Shown here one piece after another: positions 8,444 to 18,967 of a stretch of 52,844 nucleotides of DNA. Below the pieces are notes generated by a model that saw nothing but the letters and a program-made list of their open reading frames with translations, was not told the origin of the DNA and did not search any database. A program made the position numbers and the translations under genes. Source of the DNA: Bradyrhizobium sp. Arg816 (GTDB lineage: Bacteria > Pseudomonadota > Alphaproteobacteria > Rhizobiales > Xanthobacteraceae); contig NZ_JAPRAQ010000038.1 of assembly GCF_029989365.1 (NCBI RefSeq), forward strand, positions 1 to 52,844. The letters are read 5' to 3'. The first letter of the stretch is position 1; each line of letters starts with the position of its first letter.

Positions 8444-9772
8444 TTAGGTCAATGGGCTGCTGGAGGCTGCGATCAACCTCCCGTTCAGCTCCAGAAAATC
8501 TTCGAATGCGCTTGCAACCCCCTCAAGCTCACGCGCTGACATCGGTAGGGACAGGTTGAGCATGCCCTTGCAGGTCAGATATTGACCCCTCTCTAACATC
8601 TCTAGGTGAAAGAAGGGCTTAGCATTCGGATCTTCGGTCTCCGTGTCCGCGATTGTGCGGATGTCGCCCTCACGGAAATGGATGTTCATCATCGAACCGT
8701 TTCCGGTGAACTGTATGGGCAGTGCGCGAGCCTGCGCGATCCCGTTGAGCTTAGCCCGCAATGCATCGCCCATGACGTTTAGCTGAACAAGACGGTCGCT
8801 CGTCAGCACGGTTGCCGCGGCCACGGCCGCAGCCATGGAGATGGCATTGTTATTAAATGTGCCGGCATGAGCAAGGGCATCTGGGCGATTTGGATCGTAG
8901 AGCGCCATGATGTCCTCGCGCCCTCCAAAGGCGCCGAACGAAGCTCCTCCCCCGAGATACTTACCCAGTGTTGTGAGGTCTGGCGTAATTCCGAGGACAC
9001 CTTGGAGACCGCTTGGCGCAAGACGAGAGCACATCACTTCGTCAAAGATGAGAATGACTCCATGCCGTTGACAAACGCTGCGTATTGCTGACAGGAATTC
9101 CCGACTCGCAGGAATGCATCCCGCCGAACCCTGCAGCGGCTCAACGATAACCGCCGCAAGGTCACGCGCTTCACGATCAATCGCAGCCACCGTCTGTTCT
9201 ATGTCGTTGTAAGTGCAGAGTACGAGCGGAAAAGGCGCGTTTTGAGCAGAATCGCCAGATTTATAATGCAATACTCCCCCGTGATAGCCTCCGCGAAAAG
9301 CCACAATTCGCGAACGTTTCGTGAAGGCTCTGGCTGTCACCAACGCCATAAGATTCGCTTCGGTGCCCGAATTCGTGAACCGGATGCGTTCGACGGATGG
9401 GAACCGCGAGCACAGGGAAGCCGCCAAGCGCGCCTCGTTCTCGATGTGCCCGCCATGCACCCAGCCCGTTTCGATAGCATGCTGGATAGCTGCCTTGATC
9501 GTCGGCTCTGAGTGTCCGAACAGCCCCGCGCTGTATTCACACAAAAAATCAACATAATCATTGCCGTCCAGATCTTGAACTCGACAGCCCGAGCTCGTCT
9601 TTACGACAAAAGGAAACGGCTTAAAGAACAGAACGGATCGCGTATTTCCCCCCGGCATGAATTGAGATGCGCGCTCCATATAGGCGAAGCTCAGCGAGTG
9701 TTGTCTGGAGTAGCGCTCTTCCGCGTCGGTCAGAGCGCGAGCGAGATCTAGGTTATGCCTAATTTCTTTCAT
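8444..9772 (-). CDS. Class III aminotransferase, glutamate-1-semialdehyde aminomutase-like
   Basis: This is a PLP-dependent fold-type I enzyme of about 442 aa. Family marks include FMPGGNTRSV near the N-terminus, the PLP-phosphate loop FTNSGTEANLMAL, the pyridine-binding aspartate in ILIFDEVMCSRL (about residue 244) and the Schiff-base lysine in TTLGKYLGGGASFGAFGG (about residue 271). It is close to HemL in architecture, but GSA-like paralogues in catabolic or secondary clusters act as aminotransferases on other amines, so a tetrapyrrole role is not implied. I chose ATG 9772; an in-frame ATG at 9871 would add 33 residues without family likeness. It adjoins ABC copy 1 on the same strand. It looks intact. 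Confidence 0.88.
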   Translation of the reverse strand: MKEIRHNLDLARALTDAEERYSRQHSLSFAYMERASQFMPGGNTRSVLFFKPFPFVVKTSSGCRVQDLDGNDYVDFLCEYSAGLFGHSEPTIKAAIQHAIETGWVHGGHIENEARLAASLCSRFPSVERIRFTNSGTEANLMALVTARAFTKRSRIVAFRGGYHGGVLHYKSGDSAQNAPFPLVLCTYNDIEQTVAAIDREARDLAAVIVEPLQGSAGCIPASREFLSAIRSVCQRHGVILIFDEVMCSRLAPSGLQGVLGITPDLTTLGKYLGGGASFGAFGGREDIMALYDPNRPDALAHAGTFNNNAISMAAAVAAATVLTSDRLVQLNVMGDALRAKLNGIAQARALPIQFTGNGSMMNIHFREGDIRTIADTETEDPNAKPFFHLEMLERGQYLTCKGMLNLSLPMSARELEGVASAFEDFLELNGRLIAASSSPLT

Positions 9773-9872
9773 CACGAGTTTTCCATTTTCCGGTTCAAGC
9801 CCATAATTCCTAGGAAGGTGAGACTGCTCATCGGCACCGACCGCCTGAGAGCCAGGGAATTGGCCGATCAAA

Positions 9873-10587
9873 GTGCGGATTAGCCGGGGAAACCCTTCCC
9901 AAGAACAGGGTCGTTCTTACCCTCCCCAGCTCGAAGGTTTCAGCCCGCGAAGACGACGGCGCGAGCAGAGCACGCAACGCATGGTGCCGAGCCCGCCCTA
10001 GGCCTCGCGGTGCAGGCAAGCCCAATGAGAAACCGATTGTTATCGACAATCGGCCGGGCTGTGCCACCGTTGAAATCGCGCACAATGCCTTTTTAGCTCA
10101 GCAACTGTGTTGTGGGAATCGGGGGGATCCTTATGATCGGCATCGGCGCTCATATGTCACACACCCATTTTCGTGAGTAGCGGAAAGCGGGCCGCATTCG
10201 CTGAGGAATAGGTGACGCTCCGTATCTCTTCATCTGCCCTGCTCTCAAGGTCATCCACCATATCGGCCACCGGGCTGGGTCACGTATTTGGTCGGATCGC
10301 CGAGGTCATGTCGATGATCGCGTCCAACCGTGAGCGCCGAACATCAGCCTGATCCTCGTTCGCTTAGTCGCTCGGCCTTTCCGATGTCGTGATAGAATTA
10401 CGAGTCTCGATTCGAAGCGACGCCTGAAAGTCAAAATGAAGCTTCCGAGATCTCGACCGCAAAAAGCTTGCAACCCGAACCGAAGACGGAAAATCCAGGG
10501 CTAATGGCGGCAAGAGATGCCACGGCCGACCCGCTGAACTATCGAACTACCTGCGCGGGTACGCAAACCTGGACCAAAACAGCCGCT
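9873..10587. other. Gene-free stretch
   Basis: No open frame on either strand resembles a protein family. It lies between two minus-strand genes, so it should include the end of the acyl-CoA ligase transcript and a promoter for the aminotransferase. No clear terminator or promoter was recognised. Confidence 0.4.
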
Positions 10588-12225
10588 TCAGCGCCAGCGG
10601 TTCTCCTCAGCGTCGTAAGTGTCCGATAATGGATTGCGGTCGGCCATCAGCTCACGTTTGAGCACCTTATTGCTCGTGACCGTTCTCGGAAGCGTCGGAG
10701 TAAAGGCGATGTACCGTGGCACCTTGAATACAGCAAGGCGCGCCCGAGCATGATCGAGAATGCGCTCCACTTGCAGGTCGGCTCGCGTGAGTCCTTTTTT
10801 CAGTTCGACGTAAATCTTGACCTCCTCGCCCCATTTATCATCGCGAACAGGCACCGCGGCCACATCCGCGATCTCAGGAATCTCGCGGATGATCGCCTCC
10901 ACCTCGCACGCAGCGATATTCTGACTAAAGCGACGGATCATGTCTTTCCTACGTCCTACGAACCAATAAAAGCCGAGTTCGTCGTGGCGCAACAGATCCC
11001 CAGTTTTGAACCATTCCCCTTCGAAGCAATCCGCATTTGCGTCTGGCCTGTTCCAATAGCCCCTGAAGATGCCGCGCCCCTTCACCCAGAGCTCGCCAGT
11101 TTCGCCTACTCGTGTAGGGACGCCGTCATCGTTTACCAAGCGCAGCTCGCGAAAAGGGGAGCGAAATCCCACCGAACCGACCTCATTCATCTCTGCGACA
11201 TTAGGAGGCATTTGCGTGCCAAGTCCGATTTCCGTCGACCCATAGGTGTTGTTGGCGCGCACAGCAAACTGTTCGCGATATCGGCGGACCGTCTGAGCAC
11301 TCCAGCCGTCGTACTGCCACACCCGCTTCAGGTTCGTCGGTACGTTATCGTCGCGTTCTGCTATGAGCCTCGGCAACGGACACCACTCGATCCGAAAGTT
11401 CTTCACCCAATCCATAAATTGCGATGCGTCTATTTGCTGAGCGACGTATACCGTTCCGCCTTGTCCATATGAGTTCAGAAGAATCAATGGCCAACTGATA
11501 TAGGAGAAGGATGCCCAACTCAGATACCTTTTGACCGGGAGAAGATAGGCAGATACGTAGGAGGCGACCCCCCAATAGTCGTGCGTCAACATGCAGCCCT
11601 TCGGAAAGCCCGTCGTTCCCGAAGTATATTGGATCGTCAGCAGGTCCTCGGGGCGGACATCCTCGTCCACCGGCGAATCGTCGACGCTCTTGAATAATTG
11701 ATGGAGCGTGATAGCTGTCCCGCCGAAAGGCTGCCCTACAAGAATTACTCGCTCCTTGGCAAGTTCTTGCGGCCAAGGATCCATTGCGCAGAACACTGAC
11801 CAAGCACATTCGTCGACTATAGCGAATTTGGCCTGCGCATCGCTGATAATGTATTCGACCTCCCTTGGCGTGTAGCACACGTTAATAGGGACCATCACCG
11901 CACCGAGCTTTGCAACTGCGAACCACAAGCTCAGCCATTCGATGCGATTGGGTAGCATTACCCCAACGCGATCGCCCTTGCGCACTCCGAATGCGCGCAG
12001 CGCATGTGCATAGCGGTTGGACCTCCGATCCATCTCGGAGTACGTTGCGCGTTCGCTGCGCTCGAAGATGTCGACCGCAGTTGTGGACGCATGTGTTCGC
12101 GCCCGCATCGAAACAAGCTGTCCCACTGTTGTGGTTTCATATGCGGCCTCCAGCACCTCGCTCCTCCGCAAGGCGTTTGCTACGCGGTCGTGCAGTTGGC
12201 TTGATGTCCAGTTGTTCGGAGTCAT
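10588..12225 (-). CDS. AMP-forming acyl-CoA synthetase/ligase (ANL superfamily)
   Basis: The product of about 545 aa has the adenylate-forming signatures: P-loop YTSGTTGFPKG (residues 200-210), NTYGSTEIG, the hinge region with GEWFKTGDLLRHDELGFYWF and VGRRKDMIRR, and the C-terminal catalytic lysine region TVTSNKVLKREL. It would activate a carboxylate with ATP and load CoA in the cytoplasm; the acid is unknown. It resembles crotonobetaine/carnitine-type and medium-chain ligases in layout. I chose ATG 12225 because GAGG lies 8 nt upstream; a frame from 12294 adds 23 atypical residues. It could supply the CoA thioester used by the hydratases and CoA-transferase at 18-29 kb, but there is no direct linkage. 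Confidence 0.9.
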   Translation of the reverse strand: MTPNNWTSSQLHDRVANALRRSEVLEAAYETTTVGQLVSMRARTHASTTAVDIFERSERATYSEMDRRSNRYAHALRAFGVRKGDRVGVMLPNRIEWLSLWFAVAKLGAVMVPINVCYTPREVEYIISDAQAKFAIVDECAWSVFCAMDPWPQELAKERVILVGQPFGGTAITLHQLFKSVDDSPVDEDVRPEDLLTIQYTSGTTGFPKGCMLTHDYWGVASYVSAYLLPVKRYLSWASFSYISWPLILLNSYGQGGTVYVAQQIDASQFMDWVKNFRIEWCPLPRLIAERDDNVPTNLKRVWQYDGWSAQTVRRYREQFAVRANNTYGSTEIGLGTQMPPNVAEMNEVGSVGFRSPFRELRLVNDDGVPTRVGETGELWVKGRGIFRGYWNRPDANADCFEGEWFKTGDLLRHDELGFYWFVGRRKDMIRRFSQNIAACEVEAIIREIPEIADVAAVPVRDDKWGEEVKIYVELKKGLTRADLQVERILDHARARLAVFKVPRYIAFTPTLPRTVTSNKVLKRELMADRNPLSDTYDAEENRWR

Positions 12226-12944
12226 TATAACAAACCTCAAGTCCAGAAGACAAAGAATAGGTCGAGTAACGGGCGCAAGCGTTCCGTTTGACAAGTTGCC
12301 TAGGCCACAGCCAGCGTAGGGCGCTGGTCTAATTAAGCAGCCGGCACGCGCATGCTCCGCAGATCCGATGTTGATTGTGCGCGCGGCACTACGGCGAACT
12401 CAAGTCCAGCAACGCGCGGCTCCTCACTCCCATTGATAAACCACCCTTGCCATTGCCGCACCTTGTCGTATCGTGATGAGCGTCCATCATCCCTTATTCG
12501 GCCAGTTAGTAGTTGACGGTACATCACTGACAATGATCATGACACTACCTACTCTGGTGAGGATATGAAGAAGCGGTGGCGGCGCGTATGAACGACAGGT
12601 GCCATAGACCCTAGCGGGTCGATATGGGCTGCGGTCGCGGAGAATAATCTCCCGGGCCAACCGACCAGCCGGTAATTGTCGTCAAGCGCCCTATGGTTCG
12701 CCAAGCGCCCTGAGCCGGGATGGTTACGCGACTCACGGCAATCCGAGAATGTTTTTTTTAATCAGACCATCAGATACCAGGCGATCGGGGTGGATGATGC
12801 CGCCGCGCCAGCGCATGGGGGCGATCGCGCAGGAAGCCATGGCCTCGCCTATCGGCGCCTGCATGGCAGACTCGGGCGGGACGTCAGGATGGAAGTGCGT
12901 ATTGCCTCATGGAGGAATGTTCCCGAAGACGGGATCGTTGCCTC
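12226..12944. other. Gene-free stretch upstream of the acyl-CoA ligase
   Basis: No recognisable gene. Short open frames on both strands lack family features. The part next to 12225 should hold the ligase promoter; the part near 12944 may be further decay of the chemotaxis receptor. Confidence 0.4.
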
Positions 12945-13480
12945 ATTTATTTTGCGCGAAGAAGACGGAAGGTCGGTACGGGGGAGGCTGGCAGTGGAGT
13001 GCGCGCTTGTCCGCCGCGGCAGTGCGGGCATCAGCTTTCTCGATCGCTTTCAACAGTAGGGGACCATTTCGGCCGTAGATCTGTCCGAGATCATCAACCG
13101 GGTCATCCGACGCTTGTTCCGCAACCAGCAACGCCACGAAGCTCGACCGGCAGGGCCCAGTAAGGCTCTTCAGTTCCGACTTGGCGGCCGGCGCCAACTC
13201 CGAAGCAGAAAGGGCAGTCTCGAGTGACGCGTTTGTCCAGCTCATCGCCGTACTTCTCCTCACGCCGCAGCATGAAATCCTTTTCGTGTCGTCGCATCAT
13301 CAGCAACAACACGGTGAGCTGCGGCCGATCGATCTGCGCGAGCCGGGTTTCGACTTCACGAACGGCATTGCCGCAGCTTGCCCTGCAGGCTATCATTCTC
13401 GGTGACCCCGAGCACACGCTGCGCTGAAACGATGTTGTTGAAACGCGTTGTATAAAAGCTAATGTCGGCACGAGGAACGA
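12945..13480 (-). pseudogene. Methyl-accepting chemotaxis protein fragment (sensor domain)
   Basis: Three minus-strand frames join into part of the periplasmic sensor region found in many rhizobial chemoreceptors: RFNNIVSAQRVLGVTENDSL (about 13390-13450), then VREVETRLAQIDRPQLTVLL with MMRRHEKDFMLRREEKYGDE (about 13230-13370), then SELAPAAKSELKSLTGPCRS and DDLGQIYGRNGPLLL (about 13000-13220). The RRHEKDFMLR helix is typical of helical bimodular (HBM)-like sensors. Membrane segments, HAMP and signalling domain are absent. Two or more frameshifts and loss of both ends make this a relic. Confidence 0.7.
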
Positions 13481-14894
13481 TACGCCTTTGAGAGATCGAC
13501 CTCCGACAAGGAGGCAACCTACTCCTCCATCTGATCGAGCCCGGCCAGCTCAAATCTGATGCCCTGGGCGGGCTCACTATCAGCGCTTCATCGTGGCTGC
13601 GCAAAAGTCCATTGCAAGCTGCTGAGAGTCAAGAAGCGCTCCTGAAATCGCCGCCAGGTGAGTACGAAGGTGAATGCTGTGGCCCACTTCCCGCTGAACC
13701 TGAGCAACATAATTGAGCCCAAGGATGCAAGTCGTCCCTGTGACGAACACGCCCTATTCCGAGCAAGGCAATCTTGGTTGGCAGCTTGGGCGAAGCCGGC
13801 GAAGATTCGGCAATATGAGGCGTAGTGCAATGATTGAAGCAAGCATCAGATTGCCAATAAATCCATTATCGTTTCGCCTTTCTGATCAGTACGATCGAAA
13901 CGAGGACTCAGCGAGATGTCGGCCATTCGCAGCCTCTAATTTGGGTTTGTTACACAATATTGAGGACGAGACCGTAGTGGCATGCCGTGACAAGAGCGGA
14001 CAGGCGGTCGTATTGCGTTCCTTGTCCCCCGGCTTGATCTGCGCGGTCGACCGGCTTACTCACCGATCGTCGACGGTCCAAAGACTGGTTACGGCATCGG
14101 CATATCACGCCCTTGAGCTGCAGACTCGCACCGCTGGCGGCAGCTCGCGCGTAAATTATGCGATCTTACGCACAATTGCGCAGGATTTCATGTCACCGAG
14201 ATCGGTACGGACGCGCTCGGATCCGCGCTCACGTTCGGCGCATCACGCCCGCGCCTGGCGGGCGGCAGAGAACGCGGACAGCCTCAATTCTGAGCAGACG
14301 GCCGGCTGTTGTCGATGCCAGCGGCCGTCTTTCGCTGCCTTGATCTGGGGGCAGGATCAGCAGGTAGCGATGCGCTCCAATGACGGCAAGCCTGCCGCGC
14401 ACCAGTTAACACCCCACTCGTCAATTCGGGCGAGCCCTGATTATCAGCGGCTAGATCTCGGCGGCCTTGCGTTCTCAGGCCAGCCCCGCTGCAATCGGCG
14501 TCAGCGCAGCATGACGGAGGCAGCCACGACGTTTCAATGGGGGCGATCAAATGACCTCGCGAGGACAAACTGGCGATGACATCAGAAAGGCAGCAGTTTT
14601 TCGTTCGAAGCCGCGACTTTGACTTTGATCTCTCGGCGAAACTTCTGGAGCAAGCCTGGATTTGTTCACCGAACTTTCTCTTCTGTCCCGATGGGCTACA
14701 TGCCAGATTTATGCATCACGATCGCGAGTCGACAATGGTCCAGGCGCACCGTCGGAACGTTGCAGATTGATGCACATTCGAGTCGGATGCGACCGTCGCG
14801 CGCGCAGGTACCGACTATCGGGTTTGTCGATTGGGTGCTGTTGTTGCTGTTTATCCGTATCGAGGCTTTTGTTAGCCGCTGTTTGAGCTATCTC
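13481..14894. other. Long stretch without recognised gene
   Basis: A plus-strand open frame of 288 codons (13713-14579) and several shorter ones exist, but their translations are rich in R, S and H, have no family motifs and look like chance frames in GC-rich DNA. I see no transposon ends or RNA gene. The region is best described as decayed or non-coding. Confidence 0.45.
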
Positions 14895-15200
14895 TCAACG
14901 GTGAAACGACGAATCGTCCGAACCGGATCTCCAGTCGCGTGGATATGAGGCCACCCGCCAGTCCAACGCCCTGAACTTCGGCTGGTCGACAAGTCTTGCG
15001 CAGAGTAACAGGCTTATGTTCGCAACCGATAATCTCCCCATCGTGACGGGGTCCGGAATAAGGTCATAGAGAGCGAACGCCGCCCCAAACTCTTTCTCTC
15101 CATCCCGCTCGAAGGTTACTCGCGAGTTGCCGTCCGGCAGATCAGGCGCGCAGTCCAAGTTCTGGTTAGATTTCTGCCCAATAAGCACAGCACCCGCCAT
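14895..15200 (-). CDS. Small unidentified open frame
   Basis: An open frame of about 101 codons from ATG 15200 is not recognised. Its middle (SRVTFERDGEKEFGAAFALY, then DLIPDPVTMGRL) looks more protein-like than the surrounding frames, with balanced composition and a plausible strand-helix pattern, so it may be a fragment of a real gene. A second frame (15216-15482) ends just upstream, with a GAGGACACG stretch between. Neither has a recognisable domain, and the C-terminus is rich in serine and arginine. It may be a pseudogene fragment or spurious. Confidence 0.25.
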   Translation of the reverse strand: MAGAVLIGQKSNQNLDCAPDLPDGNSRVTFERDGEKEFGAAFALYDLIPDPVTMGRLSVANISLLLCARLVDQPKFRALDWRVASYPRDWRSGSDDSSFHR

Positions 15201-15616
15201 ATGCGTCCGCAAACTTTAGCTCATCGTGTCCTCTTCGATTTGACGTGTCTGGAGTGGATCGATCGCTCCTTCAGGTGGCCCATTCGCTTTCGGGCGTGAT
15301 TTCCAGATTGTCTCCGGAATGGCAGCGTTTCTCCCGAGTGACATCGAGTGGTTCTGAGCATCGCGCCCTGTCTCACAAAGCAGTGGCATACCGGCTCGGC
15401 TGGCCGCCAGACTTCGTCTGGTAATTAACTCCCGCGATGTCGCTTCACACATCCATGTATATTGCACCGCTGTGATAGTCACTTCGCTGGCACGTGCGCC
15501 TCGCGCGCGTCGACTACAATAGTCGCCAACTTAGTTTTGACGTTATTGGGAACATCATCACGCTGCGGCTCAGTCGTGATCAGACCGTGAGGCATCAATT
15601 GTCATGCCGCCTAGAA

Positions 15617-16327
15617 TTACGAGGCTAAAACGAAGTCGATATTGTCGTGACGATCCACAAGCCGCCTCAACTCCTCGCCGGTTAACCAAACGAGCAAATC
15701 GTCGTCGATAATGTTCTCTTCGACCAGCTGCAATATTGACCCGCTGAGTTCATGATGCGCGTGTCCGTATTGCGCAAGGACGCCCTTATCAAGTAGCCAG
15801 CGCTCTGCTAGTCCAATTACGAAGTCTGGAGTCCACATTGAGAACGACACGCCGCGTAGTATTCCAGCCATGATCTTAGGCATGCCTTTTCCTCTAAAGT
15901 CTTTGCGCAACCAAAAGTCGCCGTGGTAAGCGACCTTCCCGGTAATCTTCTTCGCGCTTGGTGCCATGCAAGTACAGCGATCTTGAGGATGTGCGTGTAT
16001 GGCCGGTTCAGCATAGAACATCTTCAGAGATTCAAGATGTTCTGCAAGGTTGGTGTGAGAAAGGTCATATACTCGAGCTGCCTCTACAAGGGCGACCTCG
16101 TTATTCTTGTCGGTACCAATCATCCAATATCCCTCGCCTAGTTTTAATGGCGAGCGATCTGGCCGGAAATTTGGGTACGTTGGCTTTTTTGTTGGAAGAC
16201 TCCGTGTGATTGAAACATACTCGTGAAAGTCGAAACCTATCGAAAGCCGGATGCCTCTTTTCGCGGCGGCGTCATCATATACCCGAAGAAAGCGTGACAC
16301 TTGCAACGGATTACCTACGCTCTTCAT
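15617..16327 (-). CDS. Orphan 236-aa protein with a GNAT-like segment
   Basis: No family was recognised with certainty. The central part, GDFWLRKDFRGKGMPKIMAG (about residues 136-155), matches the acetyl-CoA pyrophosphate loop of GNAT N-acetyltransferases (R-x-x-G-x-G/A, here RGKGM), and the preceding strand-rich part would fit the GNAT sheet. The C-terminal 50 residues are acidic and helical (LQLVEENIIDDDLLVWLTGE). No signal peptide or membrane segment is visible. Its codon use appears less GC-rich than nearby metabolic genes, and it stands alone between debris regions, so recent acquisition is plausible. It looks intact, starting at ATG 16327. Confidence 0.6.
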   Translation of the reverse strand: MKSVGNPLQVSRFLRVYDDAAAKRGIRLSIGFDFHEYVSITRSLPTKKPTYPNFRPDRSPLKLGEGYWMIGTDKNNEVALVEAARVYDLSHTNLAEHLESLKMFYAEPAIHAHPQDRCTCMAPSAKKITGKVAYHGDFWLRKDFRGKGMPKIMAGILRGVSFSMWTPDFVIGLAERWLLDKGVLAQYGHAHHELSGSILQLVEENIIDDDLLVWLTGEELRRLVDRHDNIDFVLAS

Positions 16328-17079
16328 TGCTGCACCTTGTTCCTCTCGTGACCGTCCTAAGCCCGCAAAGCGAATTTACGAGGTGATGATACAGCACGAA
16401 CAATGGACAGGGGTACTACCTGCTCTGGGTGAGGAAGGTTTATTCGATATTTGAAGAAATGATGTTGGCAAGAAACGGCATCCAATCGCGGCAGAGCGTT
16501 TTTGAGCAGTAGCGGAGCGGCGATAAAGGCCATGCCAGTCAGATCTGGCCTCGTAAGAGAAATGCACACGGTCAAACCGATTGACGATCTCCGCTATGAC
16601 GCGGCGCATGTTCGTTGCCTAGCCAGGTCTCCGGAAGCAAAACATGAACGCTCCATACATAGCGTCAGCAAGCAGCCTGGTACGGCGCTGAACGAGTGGC
16701 GCCTTTGTCCCAAATAGCGCGGGTCGACCCTGCCCCATCTTTGACCCGACCTGCTGATCGTCGGGCGGCGCCAATCAATAACAGATCGATATTCCTCGTG
16801 AAGCTCTTCGGATTCCCTTTTCTTTCGCTCGCTCGCGCTGCTAGCCCGGCACTACTATGTCTTTGGATAAAGAAACCCAGTATCCAAGCGGAGGCGTATA
16901 GCCTCCCGTTTCGTCGGCTTTCCTAGTGCAAACGAGGCGGAGGCTTGACTCCTAACCGGGTGGTTCTTGTCGTGTGTGCTTCAACCACGCGCCTCAGACT
17001 CCGGCATGACTAACTCGTTCACCCTGGAGCGTTCGGCCAAGTGTTACCTTTCAAACCTAGCGGTCTGTAGAGCTTGGTG
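16328..17079. other. Gene-free stretch
   Basis: No gene was recognised on either strand. Short frames occur but none resembles a protein family. The right end adjoins the IS481 remnant and may be decayed transposon sequence. Confidence 0.4.
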
Positions 17080-17840
17080 AAAATGTGCTTGAGACCCATC
17101 CTCCTGCACCACGGGGCGAACGCCTTACTGCGATAGCAGGAGCCGTTGTCCGTCATGATGCCGGAGATCTTCACGCCCAGCCTGTGGTAGTGACGGCGTT
17201 TTCGAGGAAGTCGATAGCGCTCTCATTCCTCGTCACTCCGGATCTGGGAGAAGGCCGGGCGCGATGCATTGTCGATCGACACGGACGAACTCGTGGCCCG
17301 CACCGCGGCTTTCGCCCTTCTCGCGGTCGCGGGTGATGCGGTGGCCGGGTTTTACGAACATACCAGCTTCTTGAGGTCGATTTGATGAGCTCGCCAGAAT
17401 GTTCGCGTTCATAGCGGCGCACCGGAGCGGCTGGTTCCAGAGTCTTGCTTGTTGAGGCCGAGGCGTTGCAGCACCCAGCTCACCGTCGCCGCTGACACCC
17501 GACCTTCTTGGCGATCTGCCTGCCTGTCATACGCTGACGGCGCAGAGCCTCGATCCGGTCGGTCACGGCCCTGGCGTCGGGCTGCGCAGACGGTGTGGCC
17601 GTGAGGAACGATCTCTCGTTCCGTTCTGCCTCCGCGGCAATAATGTCAATCCACGTCCGGGCAGTCCGCGGGTAGACGCCTGCGGCTCGTGCGGGCTCTG
17701 CCCGCTCTGCAAGAGCCGCACAATTGCTCTCGACCTGGCGGCGTAAGCCGGGCCGTCTCATGGATGTCCATTCGGTTTCTCTTGCGGGCTGCTGAAGCTT
17801 CGACACCTTCAGCTTCCCCGACCGAGACCGAATGGACAAC
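17080..17840 (-). pseudogene. IS481-family transposase remnant
   Basis: The N-terminal part (17480-17839) has the IS481 helix-turn-helix layout ARAAGVYPRTARTWID, then VTDRIEALRRQRMTGRQIAK. The next part (17171-17422) contains YEREHSGELI, degraded DNA-binding and core sequence (PPHHPRPREGRKPRCG) and SAIDFLENAV, the order seen in IS481 integrase cores. The frames are interrupted several times. The end with the last catalytic residue (about 17080-17160) is truncated. The element is dead. Confidence 0.75.
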
Positions 17841-18023
17841 CTATTGAAAGCCCAAGGCTAGTTCGCCGAACCAAAACGGCAAGGTCCGTCAGCCTGCGGA
17901 CCACTCCCTCGCGTCTGGTTTCTGCCGGCCTGCCCTCACCGGGACCTCACTTGGGCGGCCTCTCACCTCATTCACGGACGCGCGGGTCTCGGTCGCGCCT
18001 CGGTTCGTCGGGACGAGTGATGA

Positions 18024-18911
18024 TTATTTGTACTCCCTCTCCGTCCACCATGGAAAATATTCAGGCATGTCGGTTGACACCTTACCCTTGAAAAGCGGAG
18101 GTCGCTTTTCCAGGAACGCCATAACGCCTTCCCTGGCGTCAGCGGACCGGCCAAGCGTATAGCTGACGCGGCTGTCGATCTTGTGAGCTTCCACAGGATC
18201 ATCGGCGCCCAGCATGCGCCACATCATTTGCCGGATCAGCGCGACCGATACGGGTGGGGTCTTTTCGACGATCTCGCGGCCGAGCGCGCGCGCCGTAGGC
18301 AGCAGTTGATCAGAGGGCACCACCTTGCTGACCAATTGTGCGACGAGCGCCTCCTCAGCCGGAAATACTCGCCCGCTGTAACACCAGTCCAGCGCCTGAG
18401 AGATGCCGACGATACGCGGCAAGAACCAGCTCGAGGCCGCTTCAGGCACGATGCCACGCCGGGCAAACACAAAACCAAAGCGCGCGGCTTCAGACGCGAT
18501 GCGGATGTCCATCGCGAGCTGCATTGTGGCTCCGACACCGACCGCGGATCCATTCACTGCGGCCAATACGGGCTTCATGCATTTAAAGATCCGCAATGTG
18601 AGCTCGCCGCCAATGTCACGCAGGTTAGGATCGCTGTAGTCCACCGTGCCATCGGACTGGCTCACGTGCTCGCGGTGCGCGCCAACATCAAATGCGTCGC
18701 CTCCCGACGAAAGATCGGCGCCCGCGCAAAAAGCGCGGCCTTTGCCGGTCACGATGATGGCGCCGACGTCGTCGTCCGTGTCGGCGCGATTGAAGGCGTC
18801 GATCAACTCCCGGGCCATAGTACTGGTAAAAGCGTTAAGCCTCTCAGGCCGATTCAAGGTGATGATAAGGATCTGGTCGGCGACCTCATATTTTATGGTC
18901 TCATAGTCCAT
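18024..18911 (-). CDS. Enoyl-CoA hydratase/isomerase family protein (paralogue 1)
   Basis: This 295-aa crotonase-fold protein has the N-terminal strand ILIITLNRPERLNAF, the first oxyanion-hole region GRAFCAGADLSSGGDAFD and the second one around AAVNGSAVGVGATMQLAMDI, followed by FGFVFARRGIVPEAASSWFL. The family hydrates or isomerises enoyl-CoA thioesters; the active-site loop here reads PEAASSWFLPR in place of the GAGGTQRL of classical hydratases, so the reaction may differ. ATG 18911 is preceded by AGGAGGG at 7 nt, a strong ribosome binding site. The start lies 56 nt downstream of the EctB-like gene, so the two are probably cotranscribed. A close paralogue is at 28093-28983. Confidence 0.92.
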   Translation of the reverse strand: MDYETIKYEVADQILIITLNRPERLNAFTSTMARELIDAFNRADTDDDVGAIIVTGKGRAFCAGADLSSGGDAFDVGAHREHVSQSDGTVDYSDPNLRDIGGELTLRIFKCMKPVLAAVNGSAVGVGATMQLAMDIRIASEAARFGFVFARRGIVPEAASSWFLPRIVGISQALDWCYSGRVFPAEEALVAQLVSKVVPSDQLLPTARALGREIVEKTPPVSVALIRQMMWRMLGADDPVEAHKIDSRVSYTLGRSADAREGVMAFLEKRPPLFKGKVSTDMPEYFPWWTEREYK

Positions 18912-18967
18912 CCGGGTTCCCTCCTTATCTGGATGAACAGCGGGGTTTCGCTCACCCTGCCCTCGGC

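Noticed and set aside
8444..9772. Annotation as hemL for tetrapyrrole synthesis
   Set aside because: The fold is GSA-like, but an accessory catabolic context and divergence make a housekeeping HemL role unlikely; kept as class III aminotransferase.
13713..14579. Open frame of 288 codons on the plus strand
   Set aside because: Composition is dominated by R, S, H and Q, there is no domain-like pattern and no convincing ribosome binding site; overlapping frames are equally long. Treated as a chance frame in GC-rich DNA.
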